From Skermanella sp. TT6 (lineage in GTDB: Bacteria > Pseudomonadota > Alphaproteobacteria > Azospirillales > Azospirillaceae): a stretch of 64,000 bases of DNA. The stretch spans positions 5,296,001 through 5,360,000 of the forward strand of contig NZ_CP067420.1 of the NCBI RefSeq assembly GCF_016653635.2, in the 5' to 3' direction. A program made the translations under genes and the position numbers. Below the pieces are notes generated by a model, which was not told the origin of the DNA, ran no database searches, and saw only the letters and a list, made by a program, of their open reading frames with translations. Position 1 is the first letter of the stretch. Each line of letters begins with the position of its first letter. Shown here piece by piece: positions 43,753 through 52,977 of this stretch.

Positions 43753-44454
43753 TCAGGCGCGCTTGCGCACGGTGCGCTGCTCGATGCGCTTGCCGGCGTC
43801 GGCCACGTGGATGATGCGCTTGACGAAGATGCCGGGCGTGATGATGTGGTCGGGATCGATCTCGCCGGGCTGCACCAGGTGCTCGACCTCGGCCACGGTG
43901 ACCTTGGCCGCCGTCGCCATCATCGGGTTGAAGTTGCGCGCGGTCTTGCGGTAGACGAGGTTGCCCTCTGTGTCGCCCTTCCAGGCATGGACCACCGCCA
44001 GGTCGGCGAACAGGCCGCGCTCCATCACGTAGGTCTCGCCGTCGAACTCGCGGACCTCCTTGCCGTCCGCGACCGAGGTGCCGACGCCGGTCTTGGTGAA
44101 GAAGGCCGGGATGCCGGCGCCGCCGGCGCGGATGCGCTCGGCCAGGGTGCCCTGCGGGTTGAACTCGATCTCCAGTTCGCCGGCCAGGTACTGCTTGGCG
44201 AAGGTCTTGTTCTCGCCGACATAGGACGAGATCATCTTGGCGATCTGGCGGGTCTCCAGCAGGACGCCCAGGCCGACATTGTCGATACCCGCGTTGTTGG
44301 AGATCACGGTCAGGCCCTTGACCCCGGAATCGCGGATCGCCTCGATCAGCACCTCCGGGATGCCGCACAGGCCGAAGCCGCCGGCCATGATCGTCATGTC
44401 GTCGAAGAGCAGCCCTTCCAGGGCACTCTTGGCGTCGGCGTAGACCTTCTTCAT
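43753..44454 (-). CDS. scoA: 3-oxoacid CoA-transferase subunit A
   Basis: The alpha chain of the same CoA transferase, 233 residues. The coenzyme A transferase signature is seen as [20 protein letters not shown] and [39 protein letters not shown] and [20 protein letters not shown] are typical of ScoA. It is the first gene of scoAB. The pathway role is ketone-body or polyhydroxybutyrate breakdown, by family knowledge; no phb genes are in the window. Confidence 0.9.
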   Translation of the reverse strand: MKKVYADAKSALEGLLFDDMTIMAGGFGLCGIPEVLIEAIRDSGVKGLTVISNNAGIDNVGLGVLLETRQIAKMISSYVGENKTFAKQYLAGELEIEFNPQGTLAERIRAGGAGIPAFFTKTGVGTSVADGKEVREFDGETYVMERGLFADLAVVHAWKGDTEGNLVYRKTARNFNPMMATAAKVTVAEVEHLVQPGEIDPDHIITPGIFVKRIIHVADAGKRIEQRTVRKRA

Positions 44455-44774
44455 CCCTTTATCCTTGTCTCTTTATCGTTGTTACGCCCATTGATCCGGT
44501 CCGGGACCTGATCGGCGCACTTGCCCGCCGTCAGCCGGGCCGGTACCGTCAGGGCTATCGCCGCCGGAGCCATTGTCTCCAGGGATAGTGCGGTGCGGCA
44601 TCCCCTGTCAATCCGGCGCATGCCCGCCGAGGGATCTTCCCCCGGGCTTTCGACGGTTTCCGCGGCACCCATTCCACGGCTCCGCGCGTTGTAGCGCCAT
44701 CGGTTCCCGCGGCCTCTTCCAACGGCGAGATCGTCCATCATGCCCAATCCTCGAACCGGGACACCGCATCCGCC
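44455..44774. other. divergent intergenic region without a recognisable gene
   Basis: 320 bp between scoA (minus) and marC (plus). I find no coding pattern, hairpin terminator or clear promoter boxes. It must contain the promoters for scoAB and for the marC-HAD-mgtE operon. Confidence 0.5.
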
Positions 44775-45407
44775 ATGCTCGACCTGGCACTGACCTCGGC
44801 CGTGGCGCTGCTGGTGACGATCGACCCGATCGGCACCGGCCCCGTGTTCGCGGCCCTGACCCGGGGGTCCGACGACGCCCACCGCCGCCGCATGGCGGTC
44901 AAGGGCGTCCTGATCGCGGCCGGCATCCTGTTCGTCTTCGCCTTCGCCGGGAACTTCCTGCTCCGCGCCCTGGGCATCGGCTTTCCCGCCTTCAGGATCG
45001 CCGGCGGCATCCTGCTGCTGCTGCTCGCCATCGACATGGCCTTCGCCCGGCCGAGCGGCCTGCGCAGCACGACCGAGCCGGAACAGGAGGAGGCGACGCA
45101 CAAGGAGGACATCTCGGTGTTTCCGCTGGCGATCCCCTTGATCGCGGGCCCCGGGGCACTGACCTCCCTGCTGCTGCTGATGGGCAGGACCGACGGCGAT
45201 CCCCTGGGCCAGGCGGTGGTGCTGGGAGTCCTGGCGCTGGTGCTGCTGGCAAACCTGGCCGTCCTGCTGGCGGCCGGGAAGGTGACCAAGCTGATGGGCG
45301 TGACGGGAGTCAACGTGGTCAACCGGATCCTGGGCATCCTGCTGGCGGCGCTCGCCTGCCAGTTCGTGATCGACGGCATCCTGGAGAGCGGAATAGTGAA
45401 CACATGA
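44775..45407 (+). CDS. MarC-family integral membrane protein
   Basis: A 210-residue, six-helix membrane protein of the MarC/NAAT family. VALLVTIDPIGTGPVFAALT near the start and AIPLIAGPGALTSLLLLMG in the middle are the two signature half-repeats. The family was once linked to multidrug resistance, which was not upheld; some archaeal members transport neutral amino acids. The stop overlaps the start of the next gene (ATGA), making it the head of a three-gene operon with a HAD hydrolase and MgtE. Confidence 0.85.
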   Translation: MLDLALTSAVALLVTIDPIGTGPVFAALTRGSDDAHRRRMAVKGVLIAAGILFVFAFAGNFLLRALGIGFPAFRIAGGILLLLLAIDMAFARPSGLRSTTEPEQEEATHKEDISVFPLAIPLIAGPGALTSLLLLMGRTDGDPLGQAVVLGVLALVLLANLAVLLAAGKVTKLMGVTGVNVVNRILGILLAALACQFVIDGILESGIVNT

Positions 45408-46090
45408 GCGCAAACTGGACGATCGGCTTCGACGGCGACGATACGCTGTGGCACAACGAGTCGATATTCTCCATGACCCAGGAGAGGTTCCGCGCCATCC
45501 TGGGCGGGATCGATGCCGACGAGATCGACCGACGATTGCTGGAGACCGAACGCCGCAATCTCGGACTGTTCGGCTACGGGATCAAGGGCTTCGTCCTGTC
45601 GATGATCGAGACCGCGATCGAGGTGACGGACGGCCGCGTGGAAGCCCGCGACATCCAGACCCTGATCGAGGCCGGCAAGTCGATGCTCGCCCATCCGGTC
45701 GATCTGCTGGACGGCGTGGCCGAGACCGTCGAGTATCTCAGCCACAGCCACCGGCTGGTCCTGGTCACCAAGGGCGACCTGTTCGACCAGGAAAGCAAGA
45801 TCGCCCGCTCCGGCCTGGCGGAGCTGTTCGACCGGATCGAGATCGTGTCGGAGAAGGACCCGGAGACCTATCGCCGGATCCTGGCGCGCCACGGCATCGC
45901 GCCCGATCGGTTCCTGATGGTCGGCAACTCCGTCCGGTCCGACGTCCTGCCGGTGCTGGAGATCGGCGGCCGGGCGGTCCACGTCCCCTATCACATCACC
46001 TGGGCGCACGAACATGTCGAGCCTCCGGCCGAAGGCTACCGGCGGATCGACGGCATGGCCGAGCTGACCGGCGTGGTAGCGGGGCTATGA
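45404..46090 (+). CDS. HAD-superfamily hydrolase
   Basis: A 228-residue hydrolase. Motif I is FDGDDTLWHNE (note Gly-Asp-Asp in place of the usual D-x-D-G-T spacing, common in the YjjG-like subgroup), motif II is LVLVTKGD, and VSEKDPETY supplies the lysine. Motif III is MVGNSVRSDVLPVLE. The substrate is unknown. It overlaps both the marC stop and the mgtE start by 4 bases, so the three proteins are made from one transcript. Confidence 0.8.
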   Translation: MSANWTIGFDGDDTLWHNESIFSMTQERFRAILGGIDADEIDRRLLETERRNLGLFGYGIKGFVLSMIETAIEVTDGRVEARDIQTLIEAGKSMLAHPVDLLDGVAETVEYLSHSHRLVLVTKGDLFDQESKIARSGLAELFDRIEIVSEKDPETYRRILARHGIAPDRFLMVGNSVRSDVLPVLEIGGRAVHVPYHITWAHEHVEPPAEGYRRIDGMAELTGVVAGL

Positions 46091-47502
46091 CGATGCGGCA
46101 GGACGAGAACCGAGCCGATCCCGTCGGCGCCGATAACGAGGACGGTCATCCCGACACCCGGCTGACCGGACTGACCGCCGGGTTCGTCGGGGAAGTCCGC
46201 ACCTGCCTGGGCGCGGACCGCATCGATCGGGTGCGGGCTCTGGCCGAGCCGCTGGGTCCCGCCGATCTGGCCGACCTGCTGGAGTCTCTCGACCCGCGCG
46301 AGCGCGCCCGGGTGGTCGGTGCGATCCGCGACAGCTTCGACCCGACCGTGCTGACCGAACTGGACGACAGCGTGCGGCTGGAGGTGGTGGAGCAGTTCGA
46401 CACCGCCGACCTGGCGGCCGCCATCGCCCACCTGGAGAGCGACGACGCGCTCTACCTGATCGAGACCTTGGACGAGGACCGCCGGATCGCCGTGATGCAG
46501 GCGATGCCCGCCGCCTTCCGCGCCATCCTGGAGCAGGGGCTGGCCTATCCCGAATCCAGCGCCGGCCGCCTGATGCAGCGCGACGTCGTCGCCGTGCCGG
46601 GTTTCTGGACGGTCGGCGAGGTGATCGACTTCCTGCGCCTCAGCCAGGGACTTCCCGACGATTTCTACGACCTGTTCGTGGTCGATCCGGCCCACCGCCC
46701 GGTCGGAACGGTGCCGACCAGCCGCGTGCTTCGCAATCCCCGCGGGACGAAGGTCGCCGACATCATGGAGGACCGGGGCCTGAGCGTCCCGACCACCATG
46801 GACCAGGAGCAGGTGGCCGACATCTTCCGCCGCAACGACCTGGTCAGCGTGCCGGTGGTCGACGCCGCCGGGCGCGTGGTCGGCGCGATCACCGTGGACG
46901 ACATCGTCGACGTGATCGACCAGGAGGCCGAGGAGGACCTGCTCGGCCTGGCGCGCACCGGCGAGCGGGACATCTACGCCTCGCCCCTGCGCACCGCCCG
47001 TCGGCGTCAGAGCTGGCTGCTGATCACCCTGGTCAACACGATCCTGGCCTCCATCGTGATCTCCCGCTTCGAAGGCGCGATCGAGAAGATCGTGGCGCTG
47101 GCCGTGCTGATGCCGATCGTCGCCGCCATGGGCGGCAACGCCGGCATGCAGGTCATCACGGTGATGGTCCGGGCGCTGGCCGCGCGGGACCTCGCCGCCG
47201 GCGGCACCTGGCGGGTGGTCGGCAAGGAGGTCGTCGTCGGGGTGCTCAACGGCGTCGTCTTCGCGACCATCATGGGGACCATCGCGACCCTGTGGTTCGG
47301 CGATCCGAGCCTCGGGCTGGTGCTGGCCAGCGCCATGATGTTCAACATGGTGTGGGCCGGCCTCGCCGGAACCCTGATCCCGCTGACGCTCGAGCGATTC
47401 CGGATCGACCCCGCCGTGGCCGCCGGCCCGTTCCTGACGACGACCACCGACGTCCTGGGCTTCTTCGTGTTCCTGGGGCTCGCCAGCACCTTCCTGCTGT
47501 GA
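46087..47502 (+). CDS. mgtE: magnesium transporter MgtE
   Basis: A 471-residue Mg2+ channel of the inner membrane. In order: an N-terminal superhelical MgtE_N domain (residues about 40-150, LADLLESLDPRERARVVGAI, LIETLDEDRRIAVM), a pair of CBS domains (about 150-290, VVDPAHRPVGTVPTSRVL, VVDAAGRVVGAITVDDIVDV) that sense cytosolic Mg2+, and a C-terminal five-helix pore domain (AVLMPIVAAMGGNAGMQVIT carries the conserved pore segment). The start at 46087 overlaps the HAD stop. Confidence 0.92.
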   Translation: MTMRQDENRADPVGADNEDGHPDTRLTGLTAGFVGEVRTCLGADRIDRVRALAEPLGPADLADLLESLDPRERARVVGAIRDSFDPTVLTELDDSVRLEVVEQFDTADLAAAIAHLESDDALYLIETLDEDRRIAVMQAMPAAFRAILEQGLAYPESSAGRLMQRDVVAVPGFWTVGEVIDFLRLSQGLPDDFYDLFVVDPAHRPVGTVPTSRVLRNPRGTKVADIMEDRGLSVPTTMDQEQVADIFRRNDLVSVPVVDAAGRVVGAITVDDIVDVIDQEAEEDLLGLARTGERDIYASPLRTARRRQSWLLITLVNTILASIVISRFEGAIEKIVALAVLMPIVAAMGGNAGMQVITVMVRALAARDLAAGGTWRVVGKEVVVGVLNGVVFATIMGTIATLWFGDPSLGLVLASAMMFNMVWAGLAGTLIPLTLERFRIDPAVAAGPFLTTTTDVLGFFVFLGLASTFLL

Positions 47503-47516
47503 CGCCGGAAGACGTA

Positions 47517-48194
47517 TCAGACGATGACCTTGTTGTTCAGCAGCGCCAGCATCGGGACGTCGCTGGGCCGGTTGCCGTAACCCCAGGTCTCGCCGAACGG
47601 ACCGTGGTGGTGGAGATAGGCGGAAACGCGCTGGGCCTTCATGGCGCGCACGCAGTTGCCGCCCTTCATGTGCCCGGTCAGGACGCCGCCCTCCTCCTCC
47701 AGCCCGGTCGCCAGCAGGTCGTCGACGCCCAGCCCGCGCAGCAGGACCGGCATGTAGAGGGCGAGCGCTCCCGTCGCGACCACGATGCGGCGGCCGGCAT
47801 CCTGGTGGGCCTTCAGGGCGTCCAGGATGGGCCGGTTCCAGCGCGTCCAGCCGGCCAGCCGTTCGGCGGCGGCCTCGGCTTCGGCGACCGGCACTCCGGC
47901 CAGCGTCTGGCGCAGCAGGATGGCCTTGGTGGAGGTCCGGATATCGTCCCCGAGCTGGCGCCTCATGGCGTGGAGCTGGATCGCCCCGTGTACCGCCCGG
48001 GCCAGCGACAGCCGCGCCCGGCGGGACCCCACGATCTGCGACAGGAACGGCAGCAGGCTGTCTCCGCGGACCAGCGTTCCGTCGAAATCGAAGAAGGCGA
48101 TCCCCTGGCGATCTCCCCGAACCCCGCTTCCGGAGCCGGATGGCTCGACGGGCGGGGAAGGATGCGGCGGCGGAAGGATTTTGCCGGTACTCAC
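47517..48194 (-). CDS. HAD-IB family phosphatase (SerB-like)
   Basis: A hydrolase with motif I FFDFDGTLVRGDSLLPF, motif II VVATGALALYMPVLLRGLG and motif III GNRPSDVPMLALL, the arrangement of the SerB/PSPase subfamily IB; MKGGNCVRAMKAQRV replaces the usual lysine region. The start is uncertain: the GTG at 48194 gives 225 residues, with a proline/serine-rich N-terminal 25 residues; the frame is open to a TTG at 48230. Related proteins dephosphorylate phosphoserine or lysophospholipids. It is convergent with mgtE across a 14-bp gap. Confidence 0.75.
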   Translation of the reverse strand: MSTGKILPPPHPSPPVEPSGSGSGVRGDRQGIAFFDFDGTLVRGDSLLPFLSQIVGSRRARLSLARAVHGAIQLHAMRRQLGDDIRTSTKAILLRQTLAGVPVAEAEAAAERLAGWTRWNRPILDALKAHQDAGRRIVVATGALALYMPVLLRGLGVDDLLATGLEEEGGVLTGHMKGGNCVRAMKAQRVSAYLHHHGPFGETWGYGNRPSDVPMLALLNNKVIV

Positions 48195-48400
48195 GGTGCG
48201 ATGGCTCGGTAAGGGCGATCGGGCGATCAAATACTCCAGTCTTTCCGGCGGCTCAACCCCGCAGATCGGGCCACAGTCGGAAGTTGACGATAATTAGTTT
48301 GGCCCGCGACTTTTGACGGGTTCGGTTGTTGAGGTAGTGACCGGCGCAACAGAATAACAATCAGCTCAACCGGGAGCCGGGGAATTGGGGAGCCTTGAAA

Positions 48401-48871
48401 ATGCGGATTCTCATCGTCGAGGACGAAGCGATCATCGCCCTTTGCATCGGAATGACGCTGCAGGAGGCCGGACACGAGGTCTTGGGACCGGTGGCGACGC
48501 TGGACGAGTGCATCAAGCTCGCGGAGCGGACCATGCCGGAACTGGCGCTGGTGGACATCAATCTGGAAGCTGCGGGGAGCGGCGTCGACGTGGCCCGGGA
48601 ACTCCTCGAACGTTGGGGCGTGATGTCGATCTTCGTAAGCGCCCAGGAGGTCGTCGCCCGGCGCAACCGGGACGCGGCGGTCGGATACCTGAACAAGCCG
48701 TTCGACACGCGGACTCTTCTGGAAAGCGTCAAGGTCGCCGAACTCATCCAGCAGGGCTCCACCCCGACCACGGTACCCAGAGGGCTCGAGCTGTTCGTCG
48801 AGACCGAGGGCGAGCAGCCGAAGGAGCGCTGGCAGGCGGCCCTGGAGCGGGCGCAGGTTCCGCACGGCTGA
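48401..48871 (+). CDS. receiver-domain response regulator
   Basis: A stand-alone CheY-like receiver of 156 residues. Acidic pocket ILIVEDE at residues 3-9, the phosphoacceptor aspartate in LALVDINLE (about residue 53), the serine in IFVSAQE and the lysine in GYLNKPFD are all present. The last 40 residues are outside the receiver fold and show no output domain. VDINLEA and the KPFD pattern recall receivers of the alphaproteobacterial general stress or HWE-kinase circuits. No kinase gene is adjacent. The ATG at 48401 is preferred; a TTG lies 6 bases upstream. Confidence 0.83.
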   Translation: MRILIVEDEAIIALCIGMTLQEAGHEVLGPVATLDECIKLAERTMPELALVDINLEAAGSGVDVARELLERWGVMSIFVSAQEVVARRNRDAAVGYLNKPFDTRTLLESVKVAELIQQGSTPTTVPRGLELFVETEGEQPKERWQAALERAQVPHG

Positions 48872-48884
48872 CGGAAGCCCGGGT

Positions 48885-49817
48885 TCAAGGCGCCTTCGAA
48901 TCCGGGACCGCGGCGGTGTCGAGCGTCGTCCAGCGCTCGGTCTCGGCGTTGAGGGCGGCGCCGAACAGCACCGCGTAGGCCAGCATGTAGAGCCAGATCA
49001 TCACCGTCAGTACCGCGCCGGCCAGCCCGAACGCCATTTCGTAATGGGCGACCTCGCGGACATAGAACGAGAACACCAGGGAGATCAGCATCCACAGGGC
49101 GGAGGCCACGACGGCGCCCCAGCCGACCCATCGCCATTTCGGGGAGGACCGGCAGGGCGCCACCCGATAGCAGACCGACAGCGCGACGACGATGATCGCG
49201 CCGACCAGCGGCCACCGGCCGACCGACGCCGCCATCGTCCAGAACGGGCCCAGGGACGGATCCCGGGACGACTGCTCTGCCAGCGCGCCGACCAGGGTGG
49301 GTCCGGCGGTCAGGATGCCGATCGACGCCACCACCAGCACCGAGGCGCCGAGCCCCAGCAGCAGGGCCAGTCCGTTGAGGACGAAGAAGCCCCGCGTCTC
49401 CACTTCCCCGTAGGCATTGTTGAGCGCGGCCATCAGCGCCCGCATGCCGAACAGGGCGCTCCACAGCAGCATCAGGACGGTGCCCGCCAGCCCCCAGCCG
49501 AACTGGTCGCCCGATCCGCGGGCGGTCGCCACCAGACTGCCGAAGATCGCCTTCATCGCCTCGTCCGGCAGGACGGCTTCCAGTTCCTGGATCCAGGACT
49601 GCACGGTGCCGCCACCGCCGAGCATGCCATAGCTCAGGACCAGCAGGGCAAGCGTCGGGATCAGGGTGTAGAAACCGAAGAAGGCCACGCCCGCGGCGGC
49701 GACCCAAAGGGCCTGATCGTTCGAGGTGTTCCAGACCCGCTTCAGGATCGTCCACCAGCCGCCGCCGGGGATCGCGGCGGGATGCGGGGCTTCCCGCCCG
49801 GCCGGATTCCTAGACAT
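48885..49817 (-). CDS. YihY/BrkB-family inner-membrane protein
   Basis: A 310-residue polytopic protein with about six hydrophobic helices. WVAAAGVAFFGFYTLIPTLA at the first helix and YGEVETRGFFVLNGLALLLG in the middle are YihY signatures. The family was misnamed ribonuclease BN; its role in the envelope is not settled. The ATG at 49817 (MSRNPAGREA) is chosen over a longer open frame with no family resemblance. It ends 13 bp after the response-regulator gene, convergently. Confidence 0.82.
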   Translation of the reverse strand: MSRNPAGREAPHPAAIPGGGWWTILKRVWNTSNDQALWVAAAGVAFFGFYTLIPTLALLVLSYGMLGGGGTVQSWIQELEAVLPDEAMKAIFGSLVATARGSGDQFGWGLAGTVLMLLWSALFGMRALMAALNNAYGEVETRGFFVLNGLALLLGLGASVLVVASIGILTAGPTLVGALAEQSSRDPSLGPFWTMAASVGRWPLVGAIIVVALSVCYRVAPCRSSPKWRWVGWGAVVASALWMLISLVFSFYVREVAHYEMAFGLAGAVLTVMIWLYMLAYAVLFGAALNAETERWTTLDTAAVPDSKAP

Positions 49818-50078
49818 CCCGTGACATCGCCGTGAAATCGATGGCGGGAACTTCTGCCGCGAAGAAATCCGGCGGCATCGATCCATATCGGTGACCGGCT
49901 TTCCTGATCGCGGGGCGGCATCCCGGCAGGATCCGGCATTCGAAACACCGGGCAAGCCATCCGGCTCGACTTCGGTACGGCGCGTGTCGACTTCGTTTCT
50001 TCATCATGCCCCGGAAATACAGGAATGCTTACCGGCCGTCGCTGTTGCTGATGTGAGATAACCATCCAGGAGGAAGTC

Positions 50079-50918
50079 ATGGCTGATCTTACGGGTATTC
50101 TGGGCACGATGCTCGCCACCGGCATGGCCGGCCGAAGCCGTCGCGGTCCGGCCTTCTCCGCATCGCCGTTCGGCATGGGCGGAAGCGGAATGGGCGGCGG
50201 GCTCGGCGGCCTGGGCGGAGCGCTGGGAGGCGGCATGGGTGCCGGCGGCATGCGCTCGGCCGGGATGGGCGGCGGCATGGATCTCAAGCATGCGGCCGGC
50301 CTGGGCGCGCTGGGATACCTGGCCTACAAGGCCTTCCAGGAACGGCAGGCCAACACGGGCGGCCAGGGCGGCGGGGCATCGCCGGCAGGCGGCTCCTCAG
50401 GCGGGCTCGGCGACATGATCGGCGGCATCTTCGGCGGCGGGCAGCGCGGCGGCCAGGCAAGCCAGGCGGGCTCGGGCGGCGGCCTGGGCGACCGGCTGGC
50501 CGGAATGTTCGGCCAGCAGCGGCAGGACACACCTCAGCCGGCGGACGACCCCAGCGCCTATCCCGACGTCGCCATGGAGGACCAGCGCGCGCTCCTGCTG
50601 ATCCGCGCGATGATCGCGGCCGCCAACGCGGACGGCGAGATCACCGCCGACGAGCGCCAGCGCATCCTCGCCAAGCTCGACGAGGCCGGCGCCGGCCCCG
50701 ACGAGAAGACGGTCGTGGAACGCGAGCTGGCATCGCCGATGTCCACGGACGCCCTGGTCCGCGAAGTCCGTGATCCCGAGACGGCCGAGCAGGTCTATCT
50801 GGCCTCTGCCCTGGCGATCGAGCCGGACACCGCGGCCGAACGGTCCTACCTGCAATATCTCGCGGCCCGGCTCAACCTGGATCCCCAGCGGGCGGAACAG
50901 CTGCACAAGGTCGCCTGA
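50079..50918 (+). CDS. DUF533/TerB-like protein with Gly-rich N-terminus
   Basis: A 279-residue protein. The first 150 residues are glycine/methionine-rich low complexity, including GGLGGLGGALGGGMGAGG, with one hydrophobic patch HAAGLGALGYLAYKAFQERQ. The C-terminal 120 residues form the DUF533 (YebE-like) domain of the TerB superfamily: LLIRAMIAAANADGEITADE, QVYLASALAIEPDTAAERSY. The family is predicted to sit at the inner membrane, with no known activity; some members respond to envelope stress. An AGGAGG-like sequence precedes the ATG. A terminator hairpin follows. Confidence 0.8.
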   Translation: MADLTGILGTMLATGMAGRSRRGPAFSASPFGMGGSGMGGGLGGLGGALGGGMGAGGMRSAGMGGGMDLKHAAGLGALGYLAYKAFQERQANTGGQGGGASPAGGSSGGLGDMIGGIFGGGQRGGQASQAGSGGGLGDRLAGMFGQQRQDTPQPADDPSAYPDVAMEDQRALLLIRAMIAAANADGEITADERQRILAKLDEAGAGPDEKTVVERELASPMSTDALVREVRDPETAEQVYLASALAIEPDTAAERSYLQYLAARLNLDPQRAEQLHKVA

Positions 50919-50940
50919 CCCTTCGGGCCTGCCTTTCGGG

Positions 50941-50961
50941 GGGACGCACCGGGAGCGTCCC
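50941..50961 (+). terminator. terminator after the DUF533 gene
   Basis: GGGACGC, loop ACCGGGA, GCGTCCC: a perfect 7-bp stem followed by a pyrimidine-rich TCCTCTT, 22 bases past the DUF533 gene stop. Confidence 0.62.
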
Positions 50962-50995
50962 TCCTCTTGACTTTCCCAATCCAAGCGAGGCCCCG

Positions 50996-51130
50996 ATGCA
51001 TCTCCACAAGCTGCTGTGCGGCTTCGGCGTCCTATGGTTGCTGGCCGCGTGCAGCGCAGCACCTGAAGCGGACCCCAACGATGGGCTCGAGATCGAGGCT
51101 CCGGTCGGCTCCGACGCTCCCGCGCGGTGA
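50996..51130 (+). CDS. small lipoprotein, 44 residues
   Basis: A short gene with ATG at 50996 and AGCGAGG about 6 bases upstream. The product is a lipoprotein precursor: basic MHLHK start, hydrophobic GFGVLWLLAAC lipobox with the cysteine at residue 19, and a short acidic mature part (APEADPNDGLEIEAPVGSD). After processing only about 26 residues remain. It resembles entericidin-sized lipoproteins, but shows no definite family. It lies between the DUF533 and DUF4142 genes. Confidence 0.6.
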   Translation: MHLHKLLCGFGVLWLLAACSAAPEADPNDGLEIEAPVGSDAPAR

Positions 51131-51216
51131 TCCGGCGGCTCGCGGAACCCTGCCCGAAGGCTATAGCCTGATCGAGATCGCGCGATCAATCCCGGGACGG
51201 CAGGTTTGCAATCCTG

Positions 51217-51246
51217 CCAACCAACCGGTTCCCAACCAACCGGTTC
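51217..51246. repeat. perfect 15-bp tandem repeat in the DUF4142 leader region
   Basis: Two adjacent copies of CCAACCAACCGGTTC, each ending in the palindrome AACCGGTT. They start 140 bases upstream of the DUF4142 start. A paired operator or slippage product; nothing else is recognisable in 51131-51356. Confidence 0.6.
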
Positions 51247-51356
51247 ATCGGCCAAGTCACCCGTCGGATCGCCGCGGCTCCATCGCGGCAGCGCTCCGAC
51301 GCCGGGCATCGTCATCCCGATCCCATTCCATAAGCAATAAACTGGAGGACCGCGTC

Positions 51357-51902
51357 ATGTCCCATATGCGTTTCGGCGCCCTGGCCCTGGCAGCCTTCGT
51401 CGTATCCGGCTGCTCCACCCCGTTCGGCCTGTCCAATCTCGGCGGCGAGACGTCGTCTCTCAGCGCCGCCGACCGCACCTTCATCTCGCAGGCCGCCTAC
51501 GGCAGCCTTGCCGAGGTCCAGCTCGGCGAGCTGGCGCAGCAGCAGGCCTCCAGCCCGCAGGTCCGCGAGTTCGGCCGGACGATGGTGACCGAGCACACCC
51601 AGATGAACGAGGACCTGATCCGGGTCGCGTCCGCCAAGGGCGTCACGCCGCCCAGCTCGCCCGATCCCGGCCGCGCCGACGTGGCCGACATGCTGGAGCA
51701 GCTGTCGGGACAGGAATTCGACCGCCAGTACATCCAGCAGCAGCTCATCGACCACCAGCTCTCGGAGACCCTGTTCGAGAACCAGGCCGAGAACGGACAG
51801 GACGTCGAGCTGAGGCAGTTCGCCCGGCGCTACGAGCCGGTCATCGAGCGCCATGTGGAGATGCTGCGCCGGATGTCGTCCCAGCGGGTCTCGTCGAACT
51901 GA
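51357..51902 (+). CDS. DUF4142 domain lipoprotein
   Basis: A 181-residue exported protein with a lipoprotein signal (ALALAAFVVSGC, cysteine about residue 19). The DUF4142 helical ferritin-like domain follows: AADRTFISQAAYGSLAEVQL, VREFGRTMVTEHTQMNEDLI, and the C-terminal LRQFARRYEPVIERHVEMLR. The ATG at 51357 has GGAGG 7 bases upstream. The domain is common in stress-induced alphaproteobacterial proteins; no activity is known. With the preceding small lipoprotein and DUF533 gene it may form an envelope-stress group. Confidence 0.83.
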   Translation: MSHMRFGALALAAFVVSGCSTPFGLSNLGGETSSLSAADRTFISQAAYGSLAEVQLGELAQQQASSPQVREFGRTMVTEHTQMNEDLIRVASAKGVTPPSSPDPGRADVADMLEQLSGQEFDRQYIQQQLIDHQLSETLFENQAENGQDVELRQFARRYEPVIERHVEMLRRMSSQRVSSN

Positions 51903-52008
51903 CCTGCCCTCGGGACCGGGAGGCGACCCCCGCCTCCCGCTTCGCGGCTTGTGCGGGCGCCCCGGGTGCGGCTAACTGTCCCCAACCGTGACAGTGAAGA
52001 AGCCCTCC

Positions 52009-52968
52009 ATGACGCCCTCCCCGAAAACGCCTCGGCCGATCATCATCGACACCGATCCGGGACAGGATGACGCGGTCGCCATCCTGCTCGCCTTGGCCGC
52101 GCCCGAGGAGCTCTCGATCCTGGGGATCACCGCGGTCGCCGGCAACGTGCCGCTGCCGCTGACGGAAAAGAACGTCCGGAAGATCTGCGAACTGGCGGGC
52201 AGGCCCGACATCCCCGTCTATGCCGGCTGCGCGCGTCCCATGGTGCGCCGGGGCGTCACGGCCGAGCATGTCCACGGCAGGACCGGCCTGGACGGCCCCG
52301 ACCTGCCCGAGCCGACCATGGCCCTGCGGCCGGGACACGGCGTCGATTTCCTGGTCGAGACGCTGATGGCGGCGCACGACGCTTCGATCACGCTGTGCAT
52401 GCTGGGTCCGCTGACCAACCTGGGCATGGCCCTGGTCAGGGAGCCGGCGATCGTCAACAAGATCCGCGACGTCGTGTTGATGGGCGGCGGCTGGCGGGAA
52501 ACCGGCAACATCACCCCGGCGGCCGAGTTCAACATCCATGTCGATCCCCACGCCGCGCACAACGTCTTCGAATCGGGCGTGCCGATCACCATGATGCCCC
52601 TGGACGTGACGCACAAGGCCCTGACGACCCGCCAGCGGGTGGATCGCTTCAAGTCGCTGGGCACGCCGGTCGGGACGGCGGTGGCCGACCTGCTGGGCTT
52701 CTTCGAACGCTTCGACGAGGGCAAGTACGGGACCGACGGCGCCCCCCTGCACGATCCCTGCGTGATCGCCTGGCTGCTGCGCCCCGACCTGTTCAAGGGA
52801 CGCCGCGTCGCGGTGGAGATCGAGACCGAGTCGGAGCGCACCATGGGCATGACCGTGGTCGACTGGTGGGGCGTGACCGCCCGGCCGGCCAACGCCCTGG
52901 TCATCGACCAGATCGATGCCGACGGGTTCTTCGACCTTCTGACCGAACGCCTTTCCCGTTTCCGGTGA
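52009..52968 (+). CDS. inosine-uridine-preferring nucleoside hydrolase family protein
   Basis: Hydrolyses the N-glycosidic bond of nucleosides. The calcium-binding N-terminal motif IIIDTDPGQDDAVAILLALA is complete, the MGGGWRETGNITPAAEFNIH segment gives the ribose-binding residues, and DPCVIAWLLRPDLF supplies the later aspartate. The 319-residue length is normal from the ATG at 52009; a GTG at 51988 in frame is an alternative. It probably acts in the cytoplasm for nucleoside salvage. It is convergent with the PotC-like permease gene. Confidence 0.9.
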   Translation: MTPSPKTPRPIIIDTDPGQDDAVAILLALAAPEELSILGITAVAGNVPLPLTEKNVRKICELAGRPDIPVYAGCARPMVRRGVTAEHVHGRTGLDGPDLPEPTMALRPGHGVDFLVETLMAAHDASITLCMLGPLTNLGMALVREPAIVNKIRDVVLMGGGWRETGNITPAAEFNIHVDPHAAHNVFESGVPITMMPLDVTHKALTTRQRVDRFKSLGTPVGTAVADLLGFFERFDEGKYGTDGAPLHDPCVIAWLLRPDLFKGRRVAVEIETESERTMGMTVVDWWGVTARPANALVIDQIDADGFFDLLTERLSRFR

Positions 52969-52977
52969 TCCGAAGCG

